NCBI RefSeq assembly: GCF_004786035.1
Contig: NZ_CP035088.1
Coordinates: 1,400,001-1,464,000, forward strand
Direction of reading: 5' to 3'
Length of the DNA: 64,000 nt
DNA from: Pseudomonas viciae
GTDB lineage: Bacteria > Pseudomonadota > Gammaproteobacteria > Pseudomonadales > Pseudomonadaceae
The notes under the pieces were generated by a model. The model worked only from the letters and a program-made list of their open reading frames with translations. It was not told the origin of the DNA and made no database searches. Below are positions 1 to 8,773 of this stretch, one piece after another. The first letter of the stretch is position 1. The number at the start of each line of letters is the position of its first letter. The translations under genes were made by a program, and so were the position numbers.

Positions 1-222
1 ATTTGCCGCAGCGGTTTGAAGCCATTGCGGCAGGTCCCGACGTTTGATGCCTTGCTCCTTGGCGCGGGCCAGTTGCTGCAGCATGTAGGTTTTTTTCTGC
101 TCATCCCGCCCCGCCAGCGACAGTGCCAGGTCGCGGTCTATCCAGCGTTTGATTCGCACGTACAGCCACCAGTGGAAGTACAGACCGGCCACGGTGGTCG
201 CGACGATGATGAAATAATCCAT
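1..222 (-). CDS. Small membrane-anchored protein, C-terminal end outside the window
   Basis: The reading frame is open from an ATG at 222 down to base 1 (74 codons) with no stop, so the C-terminus lies outside the window. It begins MDYFIIVATTVAGLYFHWWL, a hydrophobic N-terminal helix of about 20 residues. A basic, polar segment with many Arg/Lys/Gln follows (KRWIDRDLALSLAGRDEQKK). This suggests a single-pass inner-membrane protein with a cytoplasmic tail. I do not recognise the family. The gene is divergent from the lipoprotein gene at 392. Confidence 0.6.
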   Translation of the reverse strand, partial: MDYFIIVATTVAGLYFHWWLYVRIKRWIDRDLALSLAGRDEQKKTYMLQQLARAKEQGIKRRDLPQWLQTAAAN

Positions 223-391
223 GAAAAATCCCAGGGTGATGACGCAGGTTTCCGAAATTGGCGCTACTGTTTGGTGAATTTTTCGGGTGCGCCTGTATCC
301 CACCTGAATGAAAGCAATTTTATCCCAGCGGGGCCGTGACAGGCGTCAAGCTGCGGAGTTTAATGAATCCCTGTCTTTTGGAGTTGATGCT

Positions 392-856
392 ATGCGTAAG
401 TCTGTTTTGCTGGTTGCTTCCTTTTCCACGATGGCGATGTTGCTCACTGGCTGTCAGTCGAGCCTGACCGGTGACTCCTACTCCCGTGACGAAGCGCGTC
501 GCGTGCAGACGATCCGCATGGGGACCATCGAATCCCTGCGTCCGGTCAAGATCGAAGGCACCAAGACCCCAATCGGCGGTGCGGCCGGTGCAGTGGTCGG
601 TGGTGTAGGCGGCAGCGCGATCGGTGGTGGCCGTGGCAGCATCGTCGCCGCGGTGATTGGCGCGGTGGCCGGTGGCCTGATTGGTTCGGCAACCGAAGAA
701 GGCCTGACCCGCACCCAGGGCGTGGAAATCACCGTTCGCGAAGATGACGGCAGCATGCGTGCCTATGTGCAGCAGGTGCAGGAGAACGAGGTGTTCCGTG
801 TGGGTGAGCGGGTTCGTATCTCCACTGTGGGCGGCACGAGTCGCGTATCGCACTAA
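392..856 (+). CDS. Glycine-zipper 2TM outer-membrane lipoprotein (SlyB/17-kDa antigen type)
   Basis: A 154-residue protein. The N-terminus MRKSVLLVASFSTMAMLLTGC is a lipoprotein signal peptide with lipobox LLTGC, so the mature protein starts at Cys21. Residues about 62-104 form a Gly/Ala-rich glycine-zipper hairpin (repeats of GGAAG, GGVGG, GGGRG, AVAGGLIG), typical of SlyB and Rickettsia 17-kDa surface-antigen proteins. The rest is a small beta-rich periplasmic domain. The frame is open upstream to 308, but the ATG at 392 starts directly at the signal peptide. A strong terminator follows, so the gene is monocistronic. Family members are envelope-stability lipoproteins. Confidence 0.85.
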   Translation: MRKSVLLVASFSTMAMLLTGCQSSLTGDSYSRDEARRVQTIRMGTIESLRPVKIEGTKTPIGGAAGAVVGGVGGSAIGGGRGSIVAAVIGAVAGGLIGSATEEGLTRTQGVEITVREDDGSMRAYVQQVQENEVFRVGERVRISTVGGTSRVSH

Positions 857-870
857 GCTGGAATTGCTTT

Positions 871-909
871 GAAACGGCGCTTTTCCTGGACGGAAGGCGC
901 CGTTTTTTA
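871..909 (+). terminator. Rho-independent terminator of the lipoprotein gene
   Basis: An AACGGCGC arm pairs with GGCGCCGTT across a short TTCC...GGAA extension, followed by TTTTTT. It starts 15 bases after the stop codon. Confidence 0.85.
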
Positions 910-921
910 TGGCTTCGTTTC

Positions 922-1477
922 GGGGGGCGGCGTACATATCCGTTTCTTCGGTAACGGCTGCTTATGGTTCCGCTCTTACAGCGGGTCACTTTTGAGAAGC
1001 GCAAAAGTAACCAAAACGCTTTTGCCCCACCACTCGGTGCCTCGCCTGGGCTCGGCATGCCTGAACGAAGGCATTGCTCCGTGGGGCCGCCGCGAAGGGC
1101 CATCCATGGCCCAGCGCGGCTAACCCGGCATCCATGCCGGGTTGCCCACTGCGCAATGCCTTCGTTCAGCCAGCGTGGTTAATGGGGCGCCCGAGATCAA
1201 CGTCCACCGCGAGGCGGCCTGATAGCCGACCTGGTTCTGGGTGGGGTCGCGTTTCTCCTGTAGGAGCGAGCTTGCTCGCCATGGCGGTGGTTCAGTCGCA
1301 TGGATGTTGGGTTTGCCGTGCTAAGGCAACGAAATCCTCTTTCAGGCTCATGGCGTCTCTCGTAGTCCAAGGCATGATGGCTTTCCGGCGAAATTGGCTC
1401 GCTGGAAAGTGTCCACCATGTCCCCGCACACCCGTCAACCATGTGTCCGGTCCGTACACACTCTTCAAAAATGAGCC
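922..1477 (+). repeat. Left part of a dispersed structured repeat with imperfect terminal inverted repeats
   Basis: This non-coding stretch holds no supportable gene. Its left end (about 926-992: ACATATCC...GGTAACGGCTGCTTA.GGTTCCGC.CTTAC.GCGG.TCA.TTTTG) reappears inverted at the far side, in 1468-1488 plus 2920-2964. The repeat is therefore about 0.6 kb and is interrupted by the IS at 1489-2908. A nested set of hairpins lies at 1061-1169. Segments of this type are, to my knowledge, scattered between genes in fluorescent pseudomonads. A REP fragment (TAGGAGCGAGCTTGCTCGCC) lies at 1260-1280. Confidence 0.6.
1061..1169. repeat. Three-way-junction inverted repeat inside the dispersed element
   Basis: Two perfect 17-bp arms (CTGAACGAAGGCATTGC at 1061-1077 and its complement at 1153-1169) enclose two smaller perfect hairpins. 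These are GGGCCAT-CC-ATGGCCC (1097-1112) and AACCCGGCAT-CC-ATGCCGGGTT (1122-1143). Both inner hairpins have the same apex, ATCCAT. Single-stranded DNA or RNA from here could fold as a compact branched structure. Confidence 0.75.
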
Positions 1478-1488
1478 GCCGTAAGGGC
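1478..1488. repeat. Left target-site duplication of the IS4-family element
   Basis: GCCGTAAGGGC is repeated exactly at 2909-2919, directly outside the right inverted repeat. An 11-bp duplication fits the IS4 family. Confidence 0.85.
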
Positions 1489-2908
1489 CACCCCTTTCAA
1501 GGTCTTAGGTAAAATCCCCTGAAGTTTCTATCAGGGATACCAGAACGATGTGGGCCGATGTTCTAGCGCGTTTCGAGAAAAAAGCACCTGCCAGCGTTAT
1601 GGCCAAATTGGCGCTGGAGCACGCTATTGCCCCTGAGTGGGTCGATCAGGTCTTCGAAGAACATCGGCAACGGCAGTATTCTCGTGAGCTACTGTTCTCG
1701 ACCATCATCAAGCTGATGTCCCTTGTTTCATTGGGTTTGAAGCCATCCCTGCACGCCGCGGCGCGGCAACTGGAAGATCTTCCTGTCAGCCTGGCGGCCC
1801 TCTACGACAAGATCAGTCGTACCGAGCCAGCTTTGTTGCGCGCCCTGGTCACGGGCTGTGCGCAGCGCCTGGCTCCAACCATCAAGGAGTTGGGTTGCAC
1901 GACGATGTTGCCGGGTTGGCAGGTTCGGGTGGTGGACGGTAATCACTTGGCATCCACTGAGAAACGACTGGGGGCTTTACGCCACGAGCGCGGCGCCGCT
2001 CGGCCCGGGTTTTCGGTGGTTGTCTACGACCCCGACCTGGATCAAGTCATCGACCTGCAGGCATGTGAAGATGCCTACGCAAGCGAGCGTGTTTGTGTGC
2101 TGCCTCTCTTGGCCGATGCCGAGCCGGGCCAGGTGTGGCTGGCTGATCGACTCTATTGCACGCTCCCGGTCATGGAGGCTTGCGAACAGGTCAAAACCTC
2201 CTTTGTCATTCGTCAACAAGCCAAGCATCCGCGCTTGATTCAAGAGGGTCATTGGCAAGAACCCGTGCCTGTGGGCGCGGGCACTGTGCGTGAGCAGATC
2301 ATTCAGGTCAGAGGCGGTTATCAGTGTCGGCGTGTCGAACTGACGCTTCATTCGCCAACAGACTCGGGTGACAGCAGCTTGATGTTCTGGAGCAACCTGC
2401 CTGAAAGCGTCAGCGCGCAGCAGATCGCGGAACTCTATCGCCGCCGCTGGAGCATTGAAGGCATGTTCCAGCGACTGGAAACAATCCTGGAAAGTGAAAT
2501 CGAAACCCTTGGTAGCCCAAAGGCTGCATTGCTCGGGTTCACTACTGCGGTGTTGGCCTACAACGTCCTGGCCGTACTCAAACGAAGCGTCGAGCAAGCT
2601 CATCAGGCTTCCCAGCCTGCCGGCTGGGAAGCCTCAACCTATCACTTGGCGGTTCAGGTCCGGAGTGGTTATGAAGGCCTGCAAATTGCGCTGCCCTCGG
2701 AATGTTTTCCCGTCATACCTCTGGAAAAACTGGCCCAGCGCTTGTTGGAACTGGCCAGAAACATCCAACCAAAACAAGTTGCGAAAAATCCCCGGGGCCC
2801 CAAGGTGCCTAAACCCAAAACATGGGTGCAAGGCACTGCGGTGCATGCACATGTTTCAACGGACCGGGTAATCAAGGCCGCCAAAACGAAAAGACCTTGA
2901 AAGGGATG
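1489..2908 (+). mobile_element. Complete IS4-family insertion sequence, 1,420 bp
   Basis: The ends are 18-bp inverted repeats with one mismatch: CACCCCTTTCAAGGTCTT at 1489-1506 and, read inward from 2908, CATCCCTTTCAAGGTCTT. They are flanked by an exact 11-bp direct repeat (1478-1488 and 2909-2919). One intact transposase gene fills the element, and its stop codon lies inside the right inverted repeat. Intact ends, exact target duplication and open frame together suggest a recent insertion. Removing the IS and one duplication rejoins the flanking dispersed repeat. Confidence 0.9.
1548..2900 (+). CDS. IS4-family DDE transposase
   Basis: A 450-residue protein with the usual IS4 layout: an N-terminal helical region (about 1-110), then an RNase H-like catalytic fold. 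The likely catalytic triad is Asp130 (VVDGNHL), Asp200 (WLADRLYC) and Glu304 in YRRRWSIEGMFQRLE, the IS4 Y-x2-R-x3-E signature. The basic C-terminus (KNPRGPKVPKPK) may contact DNA. The ATG at 1548 lies 59 bp inside the left end. It catalyses excision and insertion of its own element. There is no frameshift or internal stop, so it is probably functional. Confidence 0.92.
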   Translation: MWADVLARFEKKAPASVMAKLALEHAIAPEWVDQVFEEHRQRQYSRELLFSTIIKLMSLVSLGLKPSLHAAARQLEDLPVSLAALYDKISRTEPALLRALVTGCAQRLAPTIKELGCTTMLPGWQVRVVDGNHLASTEKRLGALRHERGAARPGFSVVVYDPDLDQVIDLQACEDAYASERVCVLPLLADAEPGQVWLADRLYCTLPVMEACEQVKTSFVIRQQAKHPRLIQEGHWQEPVPVGAGTVREQIIQVRGGYQCRRVELTLHSPTDSGDSSLMFWSNLPESVSAQQIAELYRRRWSIEGMFQRLETILESEIETLGSPKAALLGFTTAVLAYNVLAVLKRSVEQAHQASQPAGWEASTYHLAVQVRSGYEGLQIALPSECFPVIPLEKLAQRLLELARNIQPKQVAKNPRGPKVPKPKTWVQGTAVHAHVSTDRVIKAAKTKRP

Positions 2909-2964
2909 GCCGTAAGGGCGGAACCCTAAGTAGCCGTTACCGCAGCAATGGATATACACACCCC
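2909..2964 (-). repeat. Right target duplication and right end of the interrupted dispersed repeat
   Basis: 2909-2919 is the second GCCGTAAGGGC copy. 2920-2964, read on the minus strand (GGGTGTGTATATCC...GGTAACGGC.ACTTAGGGTTCCGC), matches the left end near 926-975. Confidence 0.75.
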
Positions 2965-2979
2965 TCAGGCAGCCAGGAG

Positions 2980-4167
2980 TCAGCTTGGCAATGCAGGCTG
3001 CTTGCGACTGGCCGCCGCTGTCACCGCGTAACCCAACAAAGCCGCCAATATCGAACCCGTGAGAATCCCCATCCGGTCCATGCCGGCGTAGTCACTCACA
3101 CCCGGCTCGAACGCCAGGGAGCCGACGAACAGGCTCATGGTGAACCCAATACCGCACAAGATTGCCACGCCCAATACCTGGCCCCAGTTGGCACCAAGGG
3201 GCAGGCTGGCGATGCCGATTTTCACCGCCAGCCAGGTCAGGCCGAAGACGCCAACGGTCTTGCCCAGCAACAGGCCGATGGCGATGCCCATTGGCACGTG
3301 ATGGGTGAAGCTCTCGACGGTGACGCCGCTCAGGGACAGGCCGGCGTTGGCGAAGGCGAACAGCGGCAGGATGCCGTAGGCCACCCAGGGATGCAGGGCA
3401 TGTTCCAGGGTCAGCAGTGGCGAAGTCTCGGCGTTTTTCGTGCGCAGCGGAATGCAGAATGCCAGGGTCACCCCGGCCAGGGTGGCATGGACACCGCTCT
3501 TGAGTACGCACACCCAAAGAATCAGGCCGACCACCATATAGGGCCCGAGCTTGACCACGCCCATTCGATTCAACGCCACCAGCGCGGCGATGCAGGCGGC
3601 TGCCAGTATGAGCGACAGGCTGGACAGGGCGCCGGAGTAAAAGATCGCGATGATGATAATGGCGCCCAGGTCATCGATGATCGCCAGGGTCATCAGGAAC
3701 AGCTTGAGCGACACCGGCACCCGCTTGCCCAGCAAGGCCAGCACGCCAAGGGCAAATGCAATGTCGGTGGCCGTCGGAATCGCCCAGCCGGCGAGGGCGG
3801 CCGGATTGTCACGGTTGAGGAACCAGTAGATCAGTGCCGGCACCACCATGCCGCCAATCGCCGCCGCACCCGGCAAGACGATTTGCGACGGTTTCGACAA
3901 CTGTCCGCCGAGGACCTCGCGCTTGACCTCTAGGCCGATGAGCAGGAAGAACATCGCCATCAGGCCGTCGTTGATCCACAGCAACAATGGTTTGGCGATT
4001 TTCAACGCCCCGACCTGGGCCACCACCGGCGTGTCCAGCAAGCCGTTGTAGAGCCAGGAAAGAGGTGAATTATTGATGGCCAAGGCCAGTACGGCGGCGG
4101 CGATCAGCAGCAGGCCGCTGGCTGCTTCCAGCTGGAAAAAGCGTGTCAGAGAATTACGTAGAGCCAC
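2980..4167 (-). CDS. nhaA: Na+/H+ antiporter NhaA
   Basis: A 395-residue inner-membrane protein of normal NhaA length with about 12 hydrophobic segments. The ion-binding pair is visible as Asp165-Asp166 in [17 protein letters not shown], and the discontinuous-helix motif [10 protein letters not shown] is at 131-140. It exchanges periplasmic protons for cytoplasmic Na+ or Li+ and protects against sodium and alkaline stress. The start is a GTG at 4167, with GGAGAG five bases upstream. The gene stands alone, divergent from the PLP enzyme at 4437. The 269-bp gap between them is AT-rich for this genome and presumably holds both promoters. Confidence 0.95.
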   Translation of the reverse strand: MALRNSLTRFFQLEAASGLLLIAAAVLALAINNSPLSWLYNGLLDTPVVAQVGALKIAKPLLLWINDGLMAMFFLLIGLEVKREVLGGQLSKPSQIVLPGAAAIGGMVVPALIYWFLNRDNPAALAGWAIPTATDIAFALGVLALLGKRVPVSLKLFLMTLAIIDDLGAIIIIAIFYSGALSSLSLILAAACIAALVALNRMGVVKLGPYMVVGLILWVCVLKSGVHATLAGVTLAFCIPLRTKNAETSPLLTLEHALHPWVAYGILPLFAFANAGLSLSGVTVESFTHHVPMGIAIGLLLGKTVGVFGLTWLAVKIGIASLPLGANWGQVLGVAILCGIGFTMSLFVGSLAFEPGVSDYAGMDRMGILTGSILAALLGYAVTAAASRKQPALPS

Positions 4168-4436
4168 GATCGCTCTCCATTCATCGAATCAAAAAGATGG
4201 CACACCCTAACCCGTACTGTTAGTTGTTAAAACAAAAGTTATATTCTTTTTTGTTATATGACGTTACAACGCCTGTACGGCGCGGTCTGGCAGTTACGGC
4301 GCATATTGGACCTTAGCTGTACCTGTGCGCGATGTCGGTTTTTTCCTAAGCTTGTGACTGGTTTTTCCGAGACCAAAGTCGCGCCTGTATGAGCATCAGG
4401 TTTCCCCGCGTCGAACCGATCCAGTGAGAACACACC

Positions 4437-5531
4437 ATGAATGACCACCATCAGTGGGCGCGCGAAGCGATTCGCATCATTGAGGCTGACTTCCAGCGCA
4501 GTGCCGATACCCACCTGATCCCGCTGCCGCTGCCTGGGTTGCCGGGCATCGAGCTGTACTTCAAGGATGAATCCAGCCATCCCACCGGCAGCCTCAAGCA
4601 TCGACTAGCCCGCTCGCTGTTCCTCTACGCCTTGTGTAACGGCTGGCTCAAGCCTGGTGCGCCGGTGATCGAAGCCTCCAGCGGCTCGACCGCGATTTCG
4701 GAGGCTTACTTTGCCAGGCTGCTGGGCCTGCCGTTCATTGCGGTGATGCCGGCGACCACCTCCAGGGAAAAAATCGCACAGATCGCCTTCTATGGCGGCC
4801 AGAGCCATCTGGTGGATGACCCTACGCAGATCTACGCCGAGTCCGAGCGCCTGGCCCGTGAACATGATGGGCATTTCATCGACCAGTTCACCTATGCCGA
4901 GCGCGCCACGGACTGGCGGGCCAATAACAACATTGCCGAATCGATCTTCCAGCAGATGCGCTTCGAGCAGCATCCGGAGCCAAGCTGGTTGATTTCCAGC
5001 CCCGGCACCGGCGGCACCACGGCCACCCTGGGGCGCTACGTGCGTTATCGCCAGCACGGCACCCGTGTGCTGTGTGCCGACGCCGAGCGTTCGGTGTTCT
5101 TTGACTACTACCGCAGCGGCGATGCCAGCCTGCGCCTGGATTGCGGCTCGCGGATCGAAGGCATTGGCCGGCCACGGGTCGAAGCGTCGTTTTTGCCCAA
5201 AGTCATCGATGCGATGGTCAAGGTCCCGGACGCCCTGTCACTGGCGGCCATGCACTACCTGGCCCAGCGTTTGGGACGACGGGTCGGTGGCTCCAGCGGC
5301 ACCAACCTGATCGGTGCGTTGATCGCCGCGAGGCAGATGGTGGAAGCGGGGGAGTCGGGGTCGATCGTGGCGATTTTGTGTGACGGCGGCGAGCGCTATG
5401 CCACGACCTATTACGATCCTGCGTGGCTCAAGGCCCAGGGGTATGAGTTGAGTGGGTTGATGGAGGCCGTGGCGGCGAGTGTGGAGCGGGGTGAGGCGCT
5501 GCCAGAGAATGTGTTGCGAGCCAATATCTGA
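4437..5531 (+). CDS. PLP-dependent cysteine synthase-fold enzyme (possible L-cysteine desulfhydrase)
   Basis: A 364-residue fold-type II PLP enzyme. Lys54 in HPTGSLKHR is the expected Schiff-base lysine. SSGSTAIS (about 81-88) matches the substrate/carboxylate loop, and SPGTGGTT matches the phosphate-binding loop. The overall pattern is cysteine synthase/cystathionine beta-synthase like, but it is longer than CysK (about 320) and lacks CBS domains. Related proteins are annotated PLP-dependent cysteine synthase family or cysteine desulfhydrase Cds1, so it could make or degrade cysteine. There is no sulfur-assimilation neighbour to decide. A REP pair follows the stop. Confidence 0.75.
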   Translation: MNDHHQWAREAIRIIEADFQRSADTHLIPLPLPGLPGIELYFKDESSHPTGSLKHRLARSLFLYALCNGWLKPGAPVIEASSGSTAISEAYFARLLGLPFIAVMPATTSREKIAQIAFYGGQSHLVDDPTQIYAESERLAREHDGHFIDQFTYAERATDWRANNNIAESIFQQMRFEQHPEPSWLISSPGTGGTTATLGRYVRYRQHGTRVLCADAERSVFFDYYRSGDASLRLDCGSRIEGIGRPRVEASFLPKVIDAMVKVPDALSLAAMHYLAQRLGRRVGGSSGTNLIGALIAARQMVEAGESGSIVAILCDGGERYATTYYDPAWLKAQGYELSGLMEAVAASVERGEALPENVLRANI

Positions 5532-5546
5532 AAACACTGAGACCTT

Positions 5547-5640
5547 CCTGTGGGAGCGGGCTTGCTCGCGAAGACGGTGGATCAGTCAAATAAGGGCTGA
5601 CTGACCCTCCGCCTTCGAGCAAGCCCGCTCCCACGGGAAG
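5547..5640. repeat. Inverted REP pair (REPIN)
   Basis: CTGTGGGAGCGGGCTTGCTC and its inverted partner GAGCAAGCCCGCTCCCACGG enclose about 40 bp. The pair sits between two convergent genes. Confidence 0.85.
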
Positions 5641-5646
5641 TTAGTG

Positions 5647-7260
5647 TCAGGCTTCGAGGCCGAGGATATCCCGCGCCACTGCCTCGGCAATCCGGATCCC
5701 GTCCACGCCCGCCGACAGGATTCCGCCCGCGTAACCGGCGCCTTCACCGGCCGGGAACAGACCCTTGACGTTCAGGCTCTGCAGCGTTTCGTTGCGGGTA
5801 ATGCGCAGTGGCGACGAGGTGCGGGTTTCGATCCCGGTCAGCACGGCGTCATGCAGCGAATAGCCGCGAATCTGTTTCTCGAATGCGGGCAGGGCTTCGC
5901 GGATGGCTTCGATGGCAAAGTCCGGCAGGGCCAGGGCCAGGTCGCCCAGGGAAACGCCTGGCTTGTAGGACGGTTCGACGCTGCCCAGTGCCGTAGACGG
6001 CTTGCCGGCGATGAAATCGCCCACCAGTTGCGCCGGGGCTTCGTAGTTGCTGCCGCCAAGCACGAACGCATGGGACTCCAGGCGCTCCTGCAACTCGATC
6101 CCCGCCAGCGGGCCGCCCGGATAATCGACTTCCGGGGTGATGCCGACGACGATGCCGGAGTTGGCGTTGCGCTCGTTGCGCGAATACTGGCTCATGCCGT
6201 TGGTCACGACGCGGTTCGGCTCGGAAGTCGCGGCCACCACGGTGCCGCCCGGGCACATGCAGAAGCTGTACACCGAGCGTCCGTTTTTGGCGTGGTGCAC
6301 CAGTTTGTAGTCGGCGGCGCCGAGTTTCGGGTGGCCGGCGTACTTGCCCAGGCGCGCACTGTCGATCAGCGATTGCGGGTGTTCGATACGGAAACCCACC
6401 GAGAACGGCTTGGCTTCCATGTATACGCCGCGGCTGTGGAGCATGCGGAAGGTGTCTCGGGCGCTGTGGCCCAGGGCCAGGATCACATGCCTGGAATGAA
6501 TCTGTTCACCGCCGGCCAACTCGACGCCGACCAGTTGGCCATCCTCGATCAGCACGTCGGTGACTCGCTGCTGGAAGCGCACTTCACCGCCCAGGGCGCG
6601 AATCTGCTCACGCATGTTTTCCACTACGCCTGTCAGACGGAACGTACCGATATGCGGCTTGCTGACGTAGAGAATTTCTTCTGGCGCACCGGCCTTGACG
6701 AATTCGTGCAGGACCTTGCGGCCAAGGAATTTGGGATCCTTGATCTGGCTGTAGAGCTTGCCATCGGAGAACGTCCCCGCGCCGCCCTCGCCGAATTGCA
6801 CGTTGGATTCGGGGTTGAGCACGCTTTTGCGCCACAGGCCCCAGGTGTCCTTGGTGCGCTGGCGGACTTCCGGACCGCGCTCAAGGACGATCGGCTTGAA
6901 ACCCATCTGCGCCAGCAACATGGCGGCGAAGATCCCGCACGGGCCGAAGCCGACCACGATCGGCCGCTCGCTCAGGTCTGCCGGCGCCTGGCCGACCACT
7001 TTGTAGCTGACATCCGGTGCTTCGTTGACGTTACGGTCATCGGCGAACTTGCGCAGCAGGCTGGCTTCATCGCGCACCGTCAGGTCGATGGTGTAGATAA
7101 AGCACAGTTCGGAGGACTTTTTGCGAGCGTCGTAGCTGCGCTTGAACAAGGTGAAGTCGAGCAGGTCATCGCTGGCGATGCCCAGGCGCTGCACGATGGC
7201 AGGGCGCAAGTCTTCTTCGGGATGGTCGATCGGCAGCTTGAGTTCGGTGATTCGTAACAT
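5647..7260 (-). CDS. Uncharacterised FAD-dependent dehydrogenase (COG2509-like)
   Basis: A 537-residue protein. An N-terminal region (1-95) precedes an FAD/NAD-binding Rossmann motif at 104-109 (VVGFGPCGIFAAMLLAQMG). A second conserved stretch near the C-terminus (GLFPAGEGAGYAGGILSAG) is the FAD-contacting segment of the same superfamily. I chose the ATG at 7260 (MLRITELKLPI); the upstream extension in the same frame to 7353 is not protein-like. Soluble and cytoplasmic. Members are conserved in bacteria, but the substrate is not established. It follows the lipoprotein gene at 8011 by about 70 bp in the same direction and may be co-transcribed. Confidence 0.8.
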   Translation of the reverse strand: MLRITELKLPIDHPEEDLRPAIVQRLGIASDDLLDFTLFKRSYDARKKSSELCFIYTIDLTVRDEASLLRKFADDRNVNEAPDVSYKVVGQAPADLSERPIVVGFGPCGIFAAMLLAQMGFKPIVLERGPEVRQRTKDTWGLWRKSVLNPESNVQFGEGGAGTFSDGKLYSQIKDPKFLGRKVLHEFVKAGAPEEILYVSKPHIGTFRLTGVVENMREQIRALGGEVRFQQRVTDVLIEDGQLVGVELAGGEQIHSRHVILALGHSARDTFRMLHSRGVYMEAKPFSVGFRIEHPQSLIDSARLGKYAGHPKLGAADYKLVHHAKNGRSVYSFCMCPGGTVVAATSEPNRVVTNGMSQYSRNERNANSGIVVGITPEVDYPGGPLAGIELQERLESHAFVLGGSNYEAPAQLVGDFIAGKPSTALGSVEPSYKPGVSLGDLALALPDFAIEAIREALPAFEKQIRGYSLHDAVLTGIETRTSSPLRITRNETLQSLNVKGLFPAGEGAGYAGGILSAGVDGIRIAEAVARDILGLEA

Positions 7261-7333
7261 GACGGGGTCCGGTTCGCGGGGCGCACAACTGCGCCAGGGC
7301 GTGAACCGGCGATTATAAGCCAAAAGCGGCGAA

Positions 7334-8011
7334 TCAGTCGTTGCGCGCACCACCGAAGTAGGCGCAGCCGCGCTGGACCTGACCGTTGACCCGCAGCTCG
7401 GCGCTCATGTGTTGCACGCTGCCAGTGACGCTGTCGACGCAGCGCTGGGGGGCGACCCAGAGCTCGACCTTCTGGCCGTTGGCCTCGGTGCTGAGGTTGA
7501 CGCGGCCATCACCCAGTTGCTCCTCCATGTAAGGCACCGCCAGCGGTGGTTGACCCTCACGTTCGAGCACCAGGCCCTTGCCGCTGGCCTTGAGGCTCCA
7601 CTCGGGGCCATGGCCGGCGGCGCGCAGGATCAACAATCTGAAATCTCCGTCATCGCAGGCAGTGCCCGAGCGCTCCAGGCGATACAGCTGCTCCAGGTCC
7701 AATTGGCTGTCGGTACCGGCCGCCGTGCTGGAGACGATACGGCCGCGCACATCGGCAAACAGCTTGCCCCGCTCGTCGGCCAGGCTGGCGGCCTGTTGCA
7801 GCACACTGGTGCCACCGCTGTCGTTGACGATGTAGCGGCGCTGTTCCTGGCACGGCTGGAACACCAGCTTGCCATCGGCCGCTGTGAGTTCGCCCTGCAT
7901 GCGCGTCTGGTCGGCGTGGGAGGCACTCTGACGCGGGGCGTCGAGCAATTGGCAGCCGGCAAAGAGCGGCAGGAGGGCGACAAACAGCAGGGAGCGAGCG
8001 GCACGCATCAT
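7334..8011 (-). CDS. Putative lipoprotein of unknown function
   Basis: A 225-residue protein. The signal peptide MMRAARSLLFVALLPLFAGC ends in lipobox LFAGC. The mature part has internal cysteines (PCQEQ, TACDDGD, QRCVDS, RGCAYFG) that could form disulfides in the periplasm. Its pattern of two weakly similar halves and a C-terminal SVQHMSAELRVNGQVQRGCA recalls META/COG3650-type lipoproteins, but I cannot fix the family. The start is chosen at ATG 8011, with GGAG five bases upstream. A TTG start at 8026 would extend the signal peptide unnaturally. Confidence 0.7.
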   Translation of the reverse strand: MMRAARSLLFVALLPLFAGCQLLDAPRQSASHADQTRMQGELTAADGKLVFQPCQEQRRYIVNDSGGTSVLQQAASLADERGKLFADVRGRIVSSTAAGTDSQLDLEQLYRLERSGTACDDGDFRLLILRAAGHGPEWSLKASGKGLVLEREGQPPLAVPYMEEQLGDGRVNLSTEANGQKVELWVAPQRCVDSVTGSVQHMSAELRVNGQVQRGCAYFGGARND

Positions 8012-8069
8012 TGGGTCTCCAGACAAGTGCCGCCACGTTACTCAGACTGATCCTGCATCACAAGGGGTG

Positions 8070-8669
8070 TCAGCCCACGTGAAAGGTCTGACCGGTTTGT
8101 AGGCCTTCGACGCTCTTGGCGTAGGCCAATGCCACATCCGCTGCGGGAACGGGTTTGAAGCCGCGGAAATAAGGCGCGTACTTGTCCATGGCTTCCAGCA
8201 GCACGTTCGGGCTCACCGAGTTGACACGCAGGCCCCGGGGCAACTCGATTGCCGCCGCACGCACGAAACTGTCCAGGGCACCGTTGACCAGGGCCGCCGA
8301 CGCGCCGCTCTTGATCGGGTCGTGGCTGAGCACGCCGGTGGTGAAGGTGAACGACGCGCCGTCGTTGGCGAATTCACGGCCGATCAGCAGCAGGTTGACC
8401 TGGCCCATCAACTTGTCTTGCAAGCCCAGGGCGAAGCTGTCTTCGGTCATCTCGCCCAGGGGCGCAAAGGTGACATTGCCCGCTGCGCAGACCAGGGCAT
8501 CGAAACGCCCGGTCTTTTCGAACAGGGCGCGGATCGAGGCGCTGTCACTGATATCCACCTGCAATTCACCGCTGTGGCGGCCAATCCGCACGATTTCGTG
8601 GCGGGGCGACAGTTCGTTGGCAATGGCCGAACCGATGGTGCCGTTGGCGCCGATCAACAGGATTTTCAT
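8070..8669 (-). CDS. Short-chain dehydrogenase/reductase, atypical (no YxxxK)
   Basis: A 199-residue single-domain SDR. The NAD(P)-binding motif is GANGTIG at 7-13, and the structural motif LVCAAGN matches NNAG. Arg in RIGRHSG after beta-2 favours NADPH. The usual catalytic Tyr-x3-Lys is absent: the equivalent helix reads SGASAALVNGALDSFVRAAA, while a Ser/Thr patch (FTFTTGVLS) remains. It may use another proton donor or not be a classical oxidoreductase. It is divergent from a LysR regulator 104 bp away, the classic arrangement of a regulated gene and its regulator. Confidence 0.82.
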   Translation of the reverse strand: MKILLIGANGTIGSAIANELSPRHEIVRIGRHSGELQVDISDSASIRALFEKTGRFDALVCAAGNVTFAPLGEMTEDSFALGLQDKLMGQVNLLLIGREFANDGASFTFTTGVLSHDPIKSGASAALVNGALDSFVRAAAIELPRGLRVNSVSPNVLLEAMDKYAPYFRGFKPVPAADVALAYAKSVEGLQTGQTFHVG

Positions 8670-8773
8670 GGGCTGTTCCTCAATGGGTTGAATGAGTTTT
8701 CAGTCTAGAGAGGTTCTTTTCATTGATAATCGTGCTAATAGGCAACCTTTGGTTTTCATTTGGAAACAATCCG

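Noticed and set aside
1074..1484. Short open frame between the lipoprotein gene and the IS
   Set aside because: It runs through hairpins and a REP fragment of a dispersed repeat and has no ribosome site.
5644..7257. A 537-codon plus-strand frame
   Set aside because: Exact antisense of the FAD dehydrogenase gene. No ribosome site or recognisable motif.
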